Source: Sclerotiophoma versabilis (lineage: Eukaryota > Ascomycota > Dothideomycetes > Pleosporales > Didymellaceae). From it: a DNA stretch of 64,000 nt. The stretch covers positions 1,736,001-1,800,000 of the forward strand of contig JAAROD010000058.1 of the NCBI GenBank assembly GCA_012274445.1, in the 5' to 3' direction. The stretch's first letter is position 1. The number at the start of each line of letters is the position of its first letter. The position numbers and the translations under genes were made by a program. Positions 1-12,484 of this stretch are shown in pieces. The notes beneath the pieces were generated by a model. The model was not told where the DNA came from and did not search any database. It was given only the letters and a program-made list of their open reading frames with translations.

Positions 1-1006
1 GCGTTGTTGCGAGCGCGTGTCGATTGCACCTCAGCGGACTCAGACGCTTTCCATTTCGTTCCAATAATTGCATTGGCTTAGTATTATCTTCGAGTGGAGT
101 GCTTGTAAGACTGCCTTTTTGGTTGAGGTGAAGCTGTAGTGTTCTATGTTGAGCGGTGCGGGATGGAGGTGCCAGTGACGCGACTTGCAGCAAACTCGCA
201 GGAACGAAACTTGTTTTCGTTTTTAACATCCGTTTATGATGCAGGTTCATGTTCTCGACTGCTATCTGACGATCGACGACTTTGGCTTGTCGGGCATTCC
301 AACTACCTCAGGCGCAGCAGTATCCGGAGAGGCATATCTCTTCTTCGGCGGACTCTCTCCATATAGATCACGAAAACGATCCACCAATACTCGTAGTTTC
401 AATAGAAATTATACATCTGCACACTTGAACTAAGTTCTTCCCATGAACCTGGTCCTATGTCTGACTGTTGCTGCCCCTCAAGGAAGTGCAGGAGTATCTT
501 GGCATAACCCGCACACAGAGCTTATGTATACACTCAAACCTACAACTCCATAAGGTAACCTTGCAGTTGCTCCTGTGAATTCATCTGTGTATTAGACCCC
601 GCATTTTTTGCCACAGTCACAGGCTCTATTTCCCCGTTATTTTTCTACCTACCAAGTAGCCTATGTCGCTTTTCAGGTAATCATCTGATCCTTGACTTAC
701 CACTCACCCCGCAAACCCAAGGTGCTACTAACCGACACAGGCAGTCCCAAGAACTTCGGGGTGACACTGGAGAGATGAAAAGATAGTGTTGCGGAGAAGG
801 AGCCGTGGTCCCTGCATAAGACTAAAGCAATAATGACGTGTGACGCAACTGAGCGCGTTGGAACGCAATATTTGATAAAGTAGATGCGGGGTCGCAAACA
901 GCGAATGCATACAGAAAGCGATACTTTGGTTCACATCTAAAGGTCATGAGCGGAGAACTGAACAGAAGAAGAAGCCCACAGCACAGAAATTTAAAGACAC
1001 AACAAC
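1..1006. other. Intergenic: no gene seen
   Basis: No reading frame here resembles a known family or continues across plausible splice sites. The last few hundred bases are presumably the promoter and 5' leader of the epoxide hydrolase that starts at 1007. Any gene to the left would lie outside the window. Confidence 0.6.
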
Positions 1007-2370
1007 ATGTCAGAAGTCAAGCCATTCGACCCTAACATCCCTCAGGAGGAAGTCGATCGTCTATTCAGAAAGCTCAAGGATACACGCCTACCGGAGATCC
1101 CAGTCGTACCGGATGCTGGAGACGACTATGGTGCGTTTAACCTCAGTCACATCTAGAACACCACATACTCACTGTTTGCAGGTCCATCGCTGGAGTGGAT
1201 TAACAAGCTGAAGGACTACTGGCAAGACAAGTACTCCTGGCCTGAAGCACAAAAGAAAATCTCCGAATGGTGCCACTTCACCGTTGAGATCGAGAATTTG
1301 AAGATCCACTTTATACATGAGAAGGCTAGGACAAGGCAGCAAGAGGCGATCCCTCTATTACTGGTACACGGCTGGCCAGGAACATTCTTTGAGTACGTGA
1401 TGTCACTTTCCTAGAACTCACTGCCTCGAAGACCTCCAGGGTTCAATGTTAGCAAGATTGACAAGTCCAGATTCCAGAACGTGATGCACCCACTTCTCGA
1501 CCCGAAAGACCCCAAAGCGCCCATCTTTGATCTGGTCGTACCCTCGCTCCCCGGTTTTTGCTGGTCACAAGGTCCATCGCGAGGCTGGACTCTGCAAGAC
1601 ACAGCGCGTATCTTCGATGTTCTAATGAAGCGTCTCGGATACAACTCTTATGCCGCACAAGCAGGGGACTGGGGGCACTGGGTCGTTCGCGAGCTTGGTT
1701 CCGGCCGCTACAATGCCTGCAAAGCAGTGCACACGAATATGTGCCCCGGCGCCCCACCCAAAGGCTATAAGATGAATGAGAAAGAGCAAGCAGCCATGGA
1801 CCGCGCAACGTGGTGGATGGGCGAGCATCTTCACGAAGGCCACATGGGTTATGCGATCGAGATGCGTACGCGACCGCAGACCATCGGTGTAGCGTTCAAC
1901 GACAATCCTGTTGGAATAATGATGTTTGTTGGTGAGAAGTACGATGAGCTGGCGGATCCAACAATTGGAACTGCGACACTGGATAACGAGGAATATGTGA
2001 AGGATGTGTGTACGACGCTGTCGTTGTACTTCTTTACGCCGCCGAGTATCATGACCAGCATGTTGTGCTACTATAACAATGTGCGCCATGAGGTGTATAC
2101 GGATTTTAATGCGAAGGAGGAGAATCTAATCAGAGTGCCGTTAGGTGTCAGCACGTTCCCGTACGATGCGTTCCCGGTGCCCAGAGCTGGTGCAGAGACA
2201 ACTGCGACAAATCTGAAATTCTTCAGAGGTGAGTATGAGGGCTGTATACATGTGTTGAGGCTGATGTGTCTGCAGAACGAGAGCATGGTGGGCACTTTGC
2301 ATGCATGGAGATGCATGAAGAGATGGTTACTGATATACGCGAGTTCTTCGGCCAGTTTTATGAAGCTTAG
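1007..2370 (+). CDS. Epoxide hydrolase, microsomal/EHN type (alpha/beta hydrolase)
   Basis: The protein opens epoxides to vicinal diols. Four exons, 1007-1130, 1182-1392, 1453-2228 and 2276-2370, join in frame to 401 aa. All introns are GT-AG and 47-60 bp. Residues 1-100 match the N-terminal EHN domain. HGWPG (104-108) is the oxyanion-hole motif. Asp184 in AGDWGHW is the expected nucleophile, and His377 in EHGGHFA the expected base. The last exon is essential: reading through the third intron loses the catalytic His, whereas splicing at GTGAGT restores HGGHFACME and a natural end at FFGQFYEA. The second intron's donor (GTACGT) is less certain than the others and the join there is inferred. 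There is no obvious signal peptide. Length and motifs fit fungal soluble or ER-associated epoxide hydrolases that detoxify xenobiotic or lipid epoxides; the substrate cannot be read from sequence. Confidence 0.9.
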
Positions 2371-3412
2371 TCTCTTGAATAAAATGTCCTTGATGTCCAT
2401 CTAAGGCATTGCGCATGCATGTCAGAGCATACAAGGTGGCCGAGACAAGTGCTCTCTCTTTGACTGATTTGGTAAACAGTGTCGTTGTCATGCGAGTTGT
2501 TCTGCAAGCGCTTTGGCAAAACGAATCACGTTCATGGCTGCGAAGTTCGGTTTCAGCTGTTGTTGAGCACGCCAGTTGCACAAGCTGCAAGGGAAGGCGC
2601 AGCTGGAGCACCTTCCATGTGTGTCGTTGGTATTTCCAGCGGATAAGCAGAGAGGGGGTATAAGCGTGGTCATCGGCGTGGCAACCACATGTATTGGTGC
2701 TGCCATGGTCAGTCGTGGGGACGCCCTGCCACAAGTCCCCTTGCTCTTTCTCGATACACAGCGCTCTGGCCTGCGTGAATAAGCATATTGTACGAGATGC
2801 TGTGGTTGCAGGCTAGGAGATCAGCAGCGACATGACGTCCAGCGTTCAAGACCGTTTCCTTAGGAGGTCGCTGGCGGGTGCACTAAGAGTATTGGAAGGT
2901 GGAACCAGAGGTCACAACTGTGCAGACGATTGTCTCACTGGATCCGACATTTGCGTGCCAGGACTCGTCTCAGTCACAGGGTGCACAAGCTGAAGCGTAG
3001 AGCAAGGTGAGAAGTAAGACAGCCATGACATTCTTGATGAGCTGCGGCGAAGTGAGTGGGCAGTCGCAGTCGGGTCAAGTGAGCAGAGATGCACTACTGC
3101 ATGCAATTCGGAGATTACCCGCAAGCGCGAACTGCATTCGCACGGGGAAGGCGCGATTGTCCCCCTTTACTGTTCCCCATATTCAGGGTCCTTACATGTC
3201 CTCTGCGACTCAATGCTCTTCCTCTCTCCAGTCGCACTGCTTGTTAGCAACTGGAGCCGCCGCCCTGCCCACACCACGCGACGTTTGCTTACCCGCCCGT
3301 GGATTACGCGCCGCAGTCTCAGATACCCGCCTCCTCGCGCCCTTTCATTTCGCGGGGGCCGCCATCATCTCCGAGAACCACCTCATGAGAGCTAGCTGCG
3401 CCTCTTGTCGCT
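2371..3412. other. Intergenic: promoter of TBC gene, no gene seen
   Basis: About 1 kb between two genes on the same strand. Only short frames without family resemblance occur. The part next to 3413 is C-rich, as is usual for fungal leaders. Confidence 0.5.
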
Positions 3413-5895
3413 ATGAGGGATGATGCTGCTGCACACTTCTCTGGCAGCGCCCTGGTTGCGACGACATCAGCCCCCTCCACACGCGCGCCCTCGAACGCAG
3501 TAGAACCCTTGTTGAAGGGCCCCGCAACGCGAGCATGGCTCAGCAGCGTACGCCGACCGCGAACGAGCCCAGGGCCCAAAGCGTCAGCCCTGAGGAGGAA
3601 GCAGGTGCTGACCGACGACGATGATCGCAGAGACTCGGCCTTGGCGTCGTCTAACTGCACCACAAGAAGCAACGAACCCTCCTCGCCCACCAGCTTGCGC
3701 AGGACGCCCAGTCTCCCTGCTATTGTCGTGCAGAACGAGCATATAGTGGGTTCACGCAGCCAGTCGCCGCGCTATTCACTGGACCTCTGCGGTGCAAGCG
3801 AAACACCGTTTCAGGGCATTGACATGATGATACCCACCGGCAGCTTCGATGACTTTACCTCATCGACGCAGATATCCTTCTCGAAACGTGGTAGCATGAT
3901 GTTGGGTGGGAAGAAGGCAAATAGGCGCAGTAAACAGATCAACTTGCTGTTAGAAGGCGCGAATGCGTCACCACCTACACCCAGCACACCGCCTCGACCA
4001 CAAGGGCAAGAGAGACCAGAGGAACAACAGGAGCTCTTGCCGCCTGCTGCAATTCCAAGCGCCACTTATTTGTCACCCACACCGCGCTCGCCTTCGCGGT
4101 TCTCTGCGCGTGGCAGAGCTGGCCACCGAGTACTCTCCGCGGACGAGATGATGTTATCGCGCAAAGTGCGCTCCATGTACCAACATGGGAACGAAAGCGA
4201 CGTGAATTGGGATGCGGATACAAGCAGCCTGCCAGACACTGCGGCCAATTACAGCATTACATCCATCAACCCTGCGAACGAATCGACTCTGACCGTAAAC
4301 CGCAAGCGAGACGATGCGAGCTCTTTCGTGAGTTCAAGAGGAGACGACCACATACCCAAAGAACCTACAGAGACGGCAGGTGGACTTGAGGATTGGGCTG
4401 ATCTTGAAGGTGCTGAGGTTGACAGATATGGCTTCATCGTTGCGAAAAAGCCAGGCTCTCGCGAAGGTGCAAACGGAGGACTGGATGGGCCTGACGAACC
4501 GCACATTCAGCGAGTCTCCACAGCTTTACAACTCATAGCAGAGGAACCACGGCACAGAGGAATTCGACGCACCGTGTCGCGAGCACGGTCTTCTCGGTCT
4601 GCTGACCCTCGAGGATCCCCGCCCAAGCGACGTGTGTCGCAGTCATCGAAGCGGGCCAGATCAATATTCTCAAACAGGACATCGGGCACGCGGACATCAC
4701 ATCATCCACTGCGCCAAGCGACAAATAGGCTCCCTCACAACAGAGAACGTCGACTGCTAGAAGAGGCCAGTGACATGCTCAAGTTGCCGCCAGGACTTGC
4801 ACAGGTCGCTGAAAAGCGAGAAGGCGGTAGGATGGCCCGCTCAATGAGGGCGAAAGAGATTAAAAGAGATGAAAAGTGGCGGGCAATGGCTAAGGTAGTA
4901 AAAGCTAGCACAGAAAAAGGCGGTGGTATGCTGTTCGAGTTCGACACCAAGGATCCGAAACTGGTCACTCGCACGTGGAAAGGTATACCAGACCGCTGGA
5001 GAGCAACAGCCTGGTATTCTTTCCTCGCAGAAAGCGCAAAGAAGAAGCAGGATAGCCCTTCAGAAGAGGAGTTGATTGAATGCTTCTATGAGCTTCAGGC
5101 AGAGAGCTCCGCCGAAGATATGCAGATCGACGTGGATGTACCGCGAACCATCAATAGGCACATCATGTTCAGGAGGCGGTATCGTGGGGGGTAAGCGACT
5201 GTCTAAGACTGGGGTAATAGTAATGCTAACATTCAATAGTCAACGGTTGCTTTTCCGCGTACTCCACGCCATGTCTCTGTACTTGCCAGAGACGGGCTAT
5301 GTTCAAGGCATGGCGCCTCTTGCTGCAACGCTACTCTGTTACTACGAGGAAGATAGAGCGTTCGTGATGTTAGTCCGTTTGTGGATGCTTCGAGGCCTCG
5401 AGCGACTGTACGAGTCTGGGTTCGCTGGCCTGATGGACGCTCTGGATGACTTCGAGAAGAACTGGCTGCGTGGTGGAGATATAGCCAAGAAGTTGGTGAG
5501 TAAAGTCTCGCCCATGCTGTGGCTGAGGACTAGCTGATTAGTCTACACAGGACGAGATGGGCATCACCTCGACCGCCTGGGGTACCCGTTGGTACCTGAC
5601 TTTGTTCAATTATTCTCTGCCGTTCCAGGCCCAGCTGCGTGTCTGGGACGTCTTCATGCTCTTAGGCGACGCCTCACATTCTAACTCGCCAGCATCCAAG
5701 TTCAGCGGTGATCTGGACGTGTTGCATGCTACATCTGCCGCACTAATCGATGCAACAAGGGAAATCCTGCTGGATTCAGACTTCGAGAATGCCATGAAGG
5801 TGTTGACGTCCTGGATTCCAATCAAAGATGAGGACCTCCTCATGCGCGTGGCAAGGACCGAATACAAATTGCGAAAGAAGCGAGCGAGTGCTTGA
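3413..5895 (+). CDS. TBC-domain Rab GTPase-activating protein
   Basis: The protein is predicted to stimulate GTP hydrolysis on a Rab GTPase in vesicle traffic. Exons 3413-5190, 5240-5495 and 5551-5895 give 792 aa. Introns are 49 and 55 bp, and the first has a clear GCTAAC branch site. Residues 1 to about 450 are a Ser/Pro/Arg-rich, probably disordered tail. The TBC domain occupies roughly 505-780. Both catalytic fingers are present: Arg578 in IDVDVPR and Gln615 in YVQG. Further hallmarks are GIPDRWRATAW, the block after the first splice beginning GQRLLFRVLHAM, and TRWYLTLFNY near the end. The pattern fits Gyp-type fungal GAPs; which Rab it serves cannot be told. The start is the first ATG of the frame, but the disordered N-terminus gives no conservation to test it. 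Confidence 0.92.
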
Positions 5896-8800
5896 AGGGG
5901 GATGGCGCTCCGATCCTATGGACTTGACCACATCGATGGGTAGCAGGATCAGGAAATTCAGTGGGGCCTCAGCCCACCATCCCCGCGTATTCTTACTTCT
6001 TTGAGCAACAGTCAACGGCTCAACGTCGATCTTCTGAGACCAGTGGCTGACAACGTTGCGTGCATCCAACGTGGCTGTCACGTTTTTCCGCTTGGAGATC
6101 GGCACAATTTTGCTTTTCTGGCATCACAAGGTTCATATCTCAACCACTTACGACGGGGCTATCTTCACTTTGCGTTAGCAGCGCAACATCGTCCTTGCGC
6201 CTGTCGAACTTTCCTTACTCTTCGTGTTGCATCTCAGTTTACAGTTTTCCGGCTACTTGCGCACAGCATCTCTTTTACAGGCGCATATTGGGTGGATCAG
6301 GTCTTACAGCAGCTTCACACGATACCTCTTGCTTTTTCCGACGCATTCTATACATTTACAGTACAGTCACGGTTGATGAACACGGCACATATAGTCAAGC
6401 CTATAGTCATAATTGATAATTGCAATCAAAAGACGAATTCTGGATTGTCAACAAACCAGGTCTAAATTGTAGACTATACGCCACGAATGACTAATTGCGA
6501 ATTGCGGCTGCTGCAACAAGGCGCGATGCCGCACGGAACGGCACATCAGGCCTCCAACTCGTGGAAATGCTCAGGCTGGCACAGACTGACGTCGCTGCAG
6601 GCGCAGGTCTGGTGTTGATATGATCGAAGATCGACGACGCCTGACACACTTGTGGTTAAACGGCCGCTGGACGGCGGCGGCGCGTGCTCCAGCGATTTGG
6701 GACTTCTCCGTCGGGCCGCACTGATTTTGTGAACAGTGGCTGAATTGATGTAAGATCGGCAGACGATCGGCAACGCATGCGGTAGGTGGAATGGTCGAAG
6801 GACGTGTCTTGATGTCTCGCTGTGCTCTCTCAACCTTTCAGGATGGACGGATAGAGAGGCGAACACGAGGACCACGTTACAGTCACGTGAAGGAAAGCTT
6901 CTTTTTGAGTGTAAGGTAAGGATGAATTGGCTAGAGGTGGTAGTGATAGACGGTGGCTTTGCGTGGTTTATGTGGGAAAGAATGTGGCGCCTAGTGTAGT
7001 ATCACAGTATCTGTAGGCATTGTGGTGATTTGATGATGCAAGTGAACGTGAAGAAGCTGCAAATTCAACAGTCACTTAGTCTGATTAGAGATGTAGATCA
7101 CAATACTGAGAGTGGTTGTCTAGAATCATTGATGTGTTCATGGATAGATTGGAGGGGCTGTTAGGTAGTTGTAACTTGCAAGTATACTGTATATGGAACA
7201 CGCGAAAACACCTCGGCTCAGCAGATCGCAATACCTCAAGTGCGTCTGCTAGAACCTTGGAAGCCTTGGAAGTTGACCAGCGAAAGGAGCTGTCGGCGAG
7301 GGCTCCGTGGTGTACATCGTCATGCAATTGAGGACTATGAATGAATGTGCCCACCACGTGCGAAAGGTGGTGTATTGACCAATAGTAGGTGCACAGTGAC
7401 TTCTTCAAGGTCACAAGTTCTTCACACAGCTTCCACACCACACCATACTCATAGACTGGAACATCTCAGACCCCCTTAGACCGTCTTAGACTCTATTGAG
7501 TGACCAAGTGGCTGCTAGTATGAGTCGTATGTAATCTGGACCTGGTTTCTCCTGAGTACCATTCGAAGTCATCGAGAAGATACTTCAGGTACGAAGGCGG
7601 TGAGAAGAGGTACTTGAAAACGTTGCAATACAATAAGTCAATTTCGGCATCTTCCACATAACGTAGACTAATCCAGAAGACATGATTGGGCTGCAGTAGT
7701 CTGAACGAGTTTTTGACGAGGCGCGGTTGGACGGGGAAGAAGCGTTCTGCCGAAACAGGTAATCACAGATTCAGATGACGTTGGAGTGGCAAACTCGCTT
7801 CTTCCTGCCTCATCAACACTTGCCTCTCTCAGCTCATCTCGCCTCGTCAGCATCTTCTACTGCGGGTCCCAATCCAAACAAATCTCGCGGTCGATTGAGT
7901 AACACTCGGCCACACCGATGGCAACATGCGCGAATGTGTTGTGTTGTCGTGGGTCGAAGAACCGACCAGAGCAAGTCGACGCTGATCTATGGTGTGACTT
8001 TTCAGGGTGAGGCGAGTGATCAACAACGCGATGTCTCGATGGAGAGATGAAGGGAGGGCGTTTGCGAAGAATTCGCGAAGTGCCACGCAGGGCTGTGGAG
8101 TGGAAAGGCGAGACGGGCTGCCAGTTGAAGGCGGAGCCGAACGTACACACGCGGGTGAGCCAAGTTTGGCACATGCTTTTGTCTGCCCTGCATCGGGGCG
8201 CTAACCGCTGTTGGTAGACCATCACGACACAAAGACGCCAGATCGTCAACTGTAGTCGAGCTTGCGTACTCTGTGCGCGTGTACTGTACCTAGCACCCCA
8301 AGCCGACAGCATTGCCTCTGTAGGACTGTATGGGTATCGGCTCCGCTACCCCATCGCCAACGCACTACGTAAGCAGATTGTTCTCAGCTTCGTGGATGTT
8401 TCTACCCCGACACCCCGATCTCACAATACAACCCGCAACACTAACGCACTGCGGATCCAACATGCATGGCAACTTCCGCTTCACGTATGGCTACTGCAAG
8501 CCGCATCATTTCTATGCTATGGATCCCTTGGCAATCAGGCTGCCAACTTGTCTGTCTGACCACGTTATCACGGAGGCAGTCAGTTGAATCCATGCAGGAT
8601 GCCATCCCGAAGCCACAGGGTTCTCGAAGGCCTCATCTGTGCTCGCTTGAGTCCAAACCGTATCGCGACTGCAACGAATACATGCATTCAGCCGTAGATC
8701 ACACATGGGACAGGATGCCCTTGACGTGCTGGAAATATTTCCTTCCAATCAACTGTGCTCGGGGTATTTTCATTGCAGCTGTGAAGGGACACTGCTGTCC

Positions 8801-10954
8801 TGTTTTGATTACAATCCCCAAATGGGGAATTACCACTCTTATGCAGCCTCTGAGCCAGGGCTCCATTGAGCCCAGCATTCTCGTTGTCATTACACGTAGT
8901 TGCTGATTGGTCGGTGCTCTGGATACGGCGGTTGAAATCTCTCTGCAAGATCCTTCGTCTTCTTCCAGGCGCCTGAGAGTTTCAGGTTGATCCATCGCAA
9001 GATCGGATCTGGCAAGGCTCAAGCGCCCAGCGGAAATTTACTGCTTAGTCAATTTCTGATGCCAGGTCCTCGGTGATTGTGCAACGCGGTTGAACGGGCC
9101 TAGGAAAGGTCTGCAAGCCGGCGCAATGCCTGCAGCGGACACCACAAACTATCGGCCCTGGCGTACGCCTTTTGCGCAACGACCACCACGAGGAGGAACG
9201 CGCAGAGTGAAGATCGTCAAGGCTGCTCGTCTTCCGCACGACACCGGGCCCGATGTAACACGTCGCGGTCCATGGAGTCGGTTCTTGATCGGTGGTGCTC
9301 TTATCGATTGGCCATGCTACCTGCCACGCTATGTTGATTCGGACAGTTCTCCCAAGGTGGTCGATGACAGGTTCTCGGCAAGCTTTCTTGCCTCGCTCCC
9401 CGTGCTTTGTATGAACTAGCTGTTTACCCATGATGGCTTTTAGATTACCTGATCGGGCACTATACCAGAGTGCAGAACAAGTCTTGCAAATGCGCGAGCC
9501 CCAACTGCTACATTTCCACCAACCCTGTAGTTTCGTGTTGATACACATAACGCGCAGATTTCATTTCGTCCGGCCGCATCCGGTCCTCGCACGGCTGAGT
9601 TCTGACGATGGTCATGCCCCTTCATTTCCCTTTGGGCAGCCTCATGCGACGTCAACAGTCAACAGCGTCCGTGCGGCAGAGCGACAATCTCTCCAAAAGA
9701 GTCGCGCTCGCTTCCTCCCGGACGTTTGGCCCTGCTAGGCGCGAGCGCACGGTCAGGACTTCCAGACCACAACTGACCAGTCTACTCCTCAATCTCTGAT
9801 GAGCCTTGTCCCCAGCCCCGATGTCCGGCTGTACCGTCCAGTGCCAGCGTACTGAGTTGTGAAGCGGACGCAGTGGGCGTTTCCGGTCACGCTCATGGTC
9901 ATAGAACCAAACTTTTGATCGACTTTGACAGCTTGAAGCCTGGACGAAGGGAGGCCTTGCTGCGTGATCTTAAATCTGTACACCAGAGGTCCACGCTTAC
10001 TCTCCGGAACTCACCCGTGTGCTTATCGATTCGACACTCGGTCAGCTCCAACATTTCCCGGATATTGCATGCTTATACATTTAACGTTTATTTTGCATCG
10101 AACACACGACTTGTGAATGGTGTGACAGGGGCAAACAGTTACGACATCTCCGTTCACTTTCAGGCCTCAGGCATCATCAAACTACGCTTGTAGCTGCTGC
10201 AAGCTGTCTTCGCTTGGCTCGCATGGCGGTTGAGTAGCTTGCGGTAAATCTTAGCGCCACACGGTGGGAACGACGGCCAGAGTTTGCAGGAGCCGGAAGC
10301 TATCTCCAGGGACGTCAGATGGCGGGAACACAAGAACACAGACCGCGGATGTTGCTCAGATCTTACTTGCTGTCAGTAGCTTCAATGATCATGCACATCC
10401 TTGCAACGATTCTTCCACTACCGCCCGCTTGACGCCACACATCGGCTTTCCTTGTTCTGCGGCGTGTCGCTTCGTCTTGCTGCTGTCAAGCATTACAGCC
10501 ATCATCCTAGCTGGTTGGCCCAACTCTAGCCGGCCGTCTTCCCTTCTCGTACACTCGTTTCTACGCTTCCCCACCGCTGCCCACTCGATTTTGCCTTCTT
10601 CATCAACCTTACCGACCTGGACCTGATCGCCACGCCCACTCACGCGAACTCTACTTGGCTGCGATCGTCATTGCAGCAGCTCTCCCCGTTACTCTTCCAT
10701 TGCTCTTCGTCGCCTTACTTTAAGCGCGAATCACAGTCGAGCTTTCTGCCTGTATACCTTAAGCCTAGAACTTAGGGCAACGGCCGCTGAGCTCTGGGCC
10801 ATAAGTGGACGTTGCTCCCGTGAACACGCTTCTTGAATAAGTATGTACGTTGTTCCATCTCTTTCGGGACGCTCGAAATTTGACGCCTCCCAACCGCTCA
10901 TTTCGATGTCGAGTACTTTTCAAAGCCTTTTCCGTCTGGGCTCCACTCTTCACG
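5896..10954. other. Long gene-poor stretch (about 5 kb)
   Basis: I see no coding sequence I can support on either strand. The frames present are short, unrelated to known families and often overlap antisense frames of similar length. There is no tRNA, terminal inverted repeat or transposase-like frame. The last 500 bp before 10955 are pyrimidine-rich, as expected of the promoter and leader of the gene at 10955. The length suggests either a large regulatory region for that gene, non-coding transcription, or remains of elements too decayed to recognise by eye. Confidence 0.5.
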
Positions 10955-12484
10955 ATGCTCACACTCTCTAAGCCAGCGAAGTGGGATTTCGACGTCAAAA
11001 CCCATGACTATCCCCCACCTTTCTCAACCTCCACCACCACTCGACACTCACCACAGCTCAACGGCGGGCCGTCGCCTCCCCATTCGGCTGGGCCCAACTA
11101 CGCCATGAGCACATCTCATCGTGGACTTCCTCCGCCATCGGCGATGACATTGCCAGATCCTGGACGTGGCCCTCCGCCAATACAGTCTTCCATTGGGTCA
11201 TCTTCCCTAGGCGCGTTACCTCCAGCACCAACTCAATGGCACGGTTCTGAGGATGGCATGAAGAATTGGTTAGCAGCCAAAGCTGAAGAGGAGAAGAGAA
11301 AGCAAGAGGAGGAGAAAACTCGTCAAGAAAATCTTAAATTGGAGCAGCGAAAGATCGAGCACTTGATGCTCCGGGACTCTATGCAGGGTGGTATTCCGCC
11401 GCATCTGGTCCCTATTATTTTTGCTGGCATTGGGGGAGGAAACCTTGCCAACATCAGTGCCGAATGGATTCAGCAATACACTGCACAGGTGCAAGCTGCG
11501 CACCAACAAACTCAGGCCCATGCGCAAGCACAGCTGTCTCCCGAACTTCGCCGAGACTCGAGGCTATTGGGCCAACAATCTCAGACGGTGTATGCTGGAC
11601 AGCCTCCAGTGTCGCAGACGATCCTCCCGCCAACCGCAGTGCTGCCAGGTCAGCCCCTCCCAGCACAGCCACAGCAGACATATGTCAGCGAAAGAACAGC
11701 ACCAGCTTCCGGGCAAACCGGTCAGCCTACATCGGCACCTCGTCCTATTCACCAGTCGCAGTTACCGAAGCTCACCACGAACGAGATGCACATTCAGCAA
11801 CCGCCAACCGCTCAATCTAGCGTGCAGCAGTTGCAACAAACCCAGAACGCCCAAGAACAATCTTCGCCTTCTATATACTTCCACCATTGGGTGCCTCCGT
11901 CATCACAACAGGAAAGAAACACAAGTGGGAATCCGCCAGCGACGCCTTCAGGTAAATACAAATCTTCGCCCTCCACCTCATACCAATCCCGTCAACGTGC
12001 GACGTCTCATGCGTCTGACCGTGAGTACATCAGCTCCCCCAAAAAGCGGAAGGCCCAAGGCCCTCACGCAGCGCCTCCACCTCCAGCATCGGCACCCCAT
12101 TCCTCCACATCACCGTCCTTCTCGCATGTATCGACGTCATCGACATCGACGCCCGGACGACGGGGACATGCACGAGCCCGTTCAGATGCATCTGCACGAG
12201 GTACAGAGGGTTCTATGAGCCGCCGTGGTACGGTGTCCGGTTTGGCACACGAGACACGGCAGAGTGACATTCAAGAGCCTCTGAGAGGCCCAGAAGGAAG
12301 GCATTCACATGCTCCAGATGGGCCCTATGGCACTTCACCACAGCGAAATGAATCGCGAAGCTACATTCAACAATCTCCAGCACCAAACTCTAGATCGGGC
12401 CAACCTGAAACACCAAAATACGGGACGCATCAGCAATGGAGTGGTGGATATCACCCATCTCCCAAACGGGAAGCTGATCATTAG
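10955..12484 (+). CDS. Conserved Pezizomycotina Pro/Gln/Ser-rich protein, function unknown
   Basis: A single exon of 509 aa read from the ATG of MLTLSKPAKWDFDVKTHDYP. The frame stays open upstream to 10850, but there is no earlier ATG in that extension. A short conserved N-terminus is followed by a Pro/Ser-rich stretch. A charged helix (about 105-145, WLAAKAEEEKRKQEEEKTR) probably forms a coiled coil. Next comes a well-formed block, about 150-185, containing GGIPPHLVPIIFAGIGGG. The rest is Gln/Pro/Ser-rich with a basic SSPKKRKAQG that could be a nuclear localisation signal. I believe the helix plus GGIPP block recurs in other filamentous ascomycetes, but I know no assigned function. The Gln-rich composition and NLS-like patch suggest a nuclear regulator; that is inference only. 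It has long non-coding flanks on both sides. Confidence 0.8.
   Translation: MLTLSKPAKWDFDVKTHDYPPPFSTSTTTRHSPQLNGGPSPPHSAGPNYAMSTSHRGLPPPSAMTLPDPGRGPPPIQSSIGSSSLGALPPAPTQWHGSEDGMKNWLAAKAEEEKRKQEEEKTRQENLKLEQRKIEHLMLRDSMQGGIPPHLVPIIFAGIGGGNLANISAEWIQQYTAQVQAAHQQTQAHAQAQLSPELRRDSRLLGQQSQTVYAGQPPVSQTILPPTAVLPGQPLPAQPQQTYVSERTAPASGQTGQPTSAPRPIHQSQLPKLTTNEMHIQQPPTAQSSVQQLQQTQNAQEQSSPSIYFHHWVPPSSQQERNTSGNPPATPSGKYKSSPSTSYQSRQRATSHASDREYISSPKKRKAQGPHAAPPPPASAPHSSTSPSFSHVSTSSTSTPGRRGHARARSDASARGTEGSMSRRGTVSGLAHETRQSDIQEPLRGPEGRHSHAPDGPYGTSPQRNESRSYIQQSPAPNSRSGQPETPKYGTHQQWSGGYHPSPKREADH

Noticed and set aside
2229..2404. Read-through C-terminus of the epoxide hydrolase
   Set aside because: Reading on without the intron loses the conserved HGGHFA. 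Splicing 2229-2275 restores it, so the read-through end is not real.
9045..9548. 167-codon frame on the minus strand in the 5 kb gap
   Set aside because: Composition looks random (many Trp, Cys and Arg), it overlaps a plus-strand frame of 109 codons, and no family or splice continuation was found.
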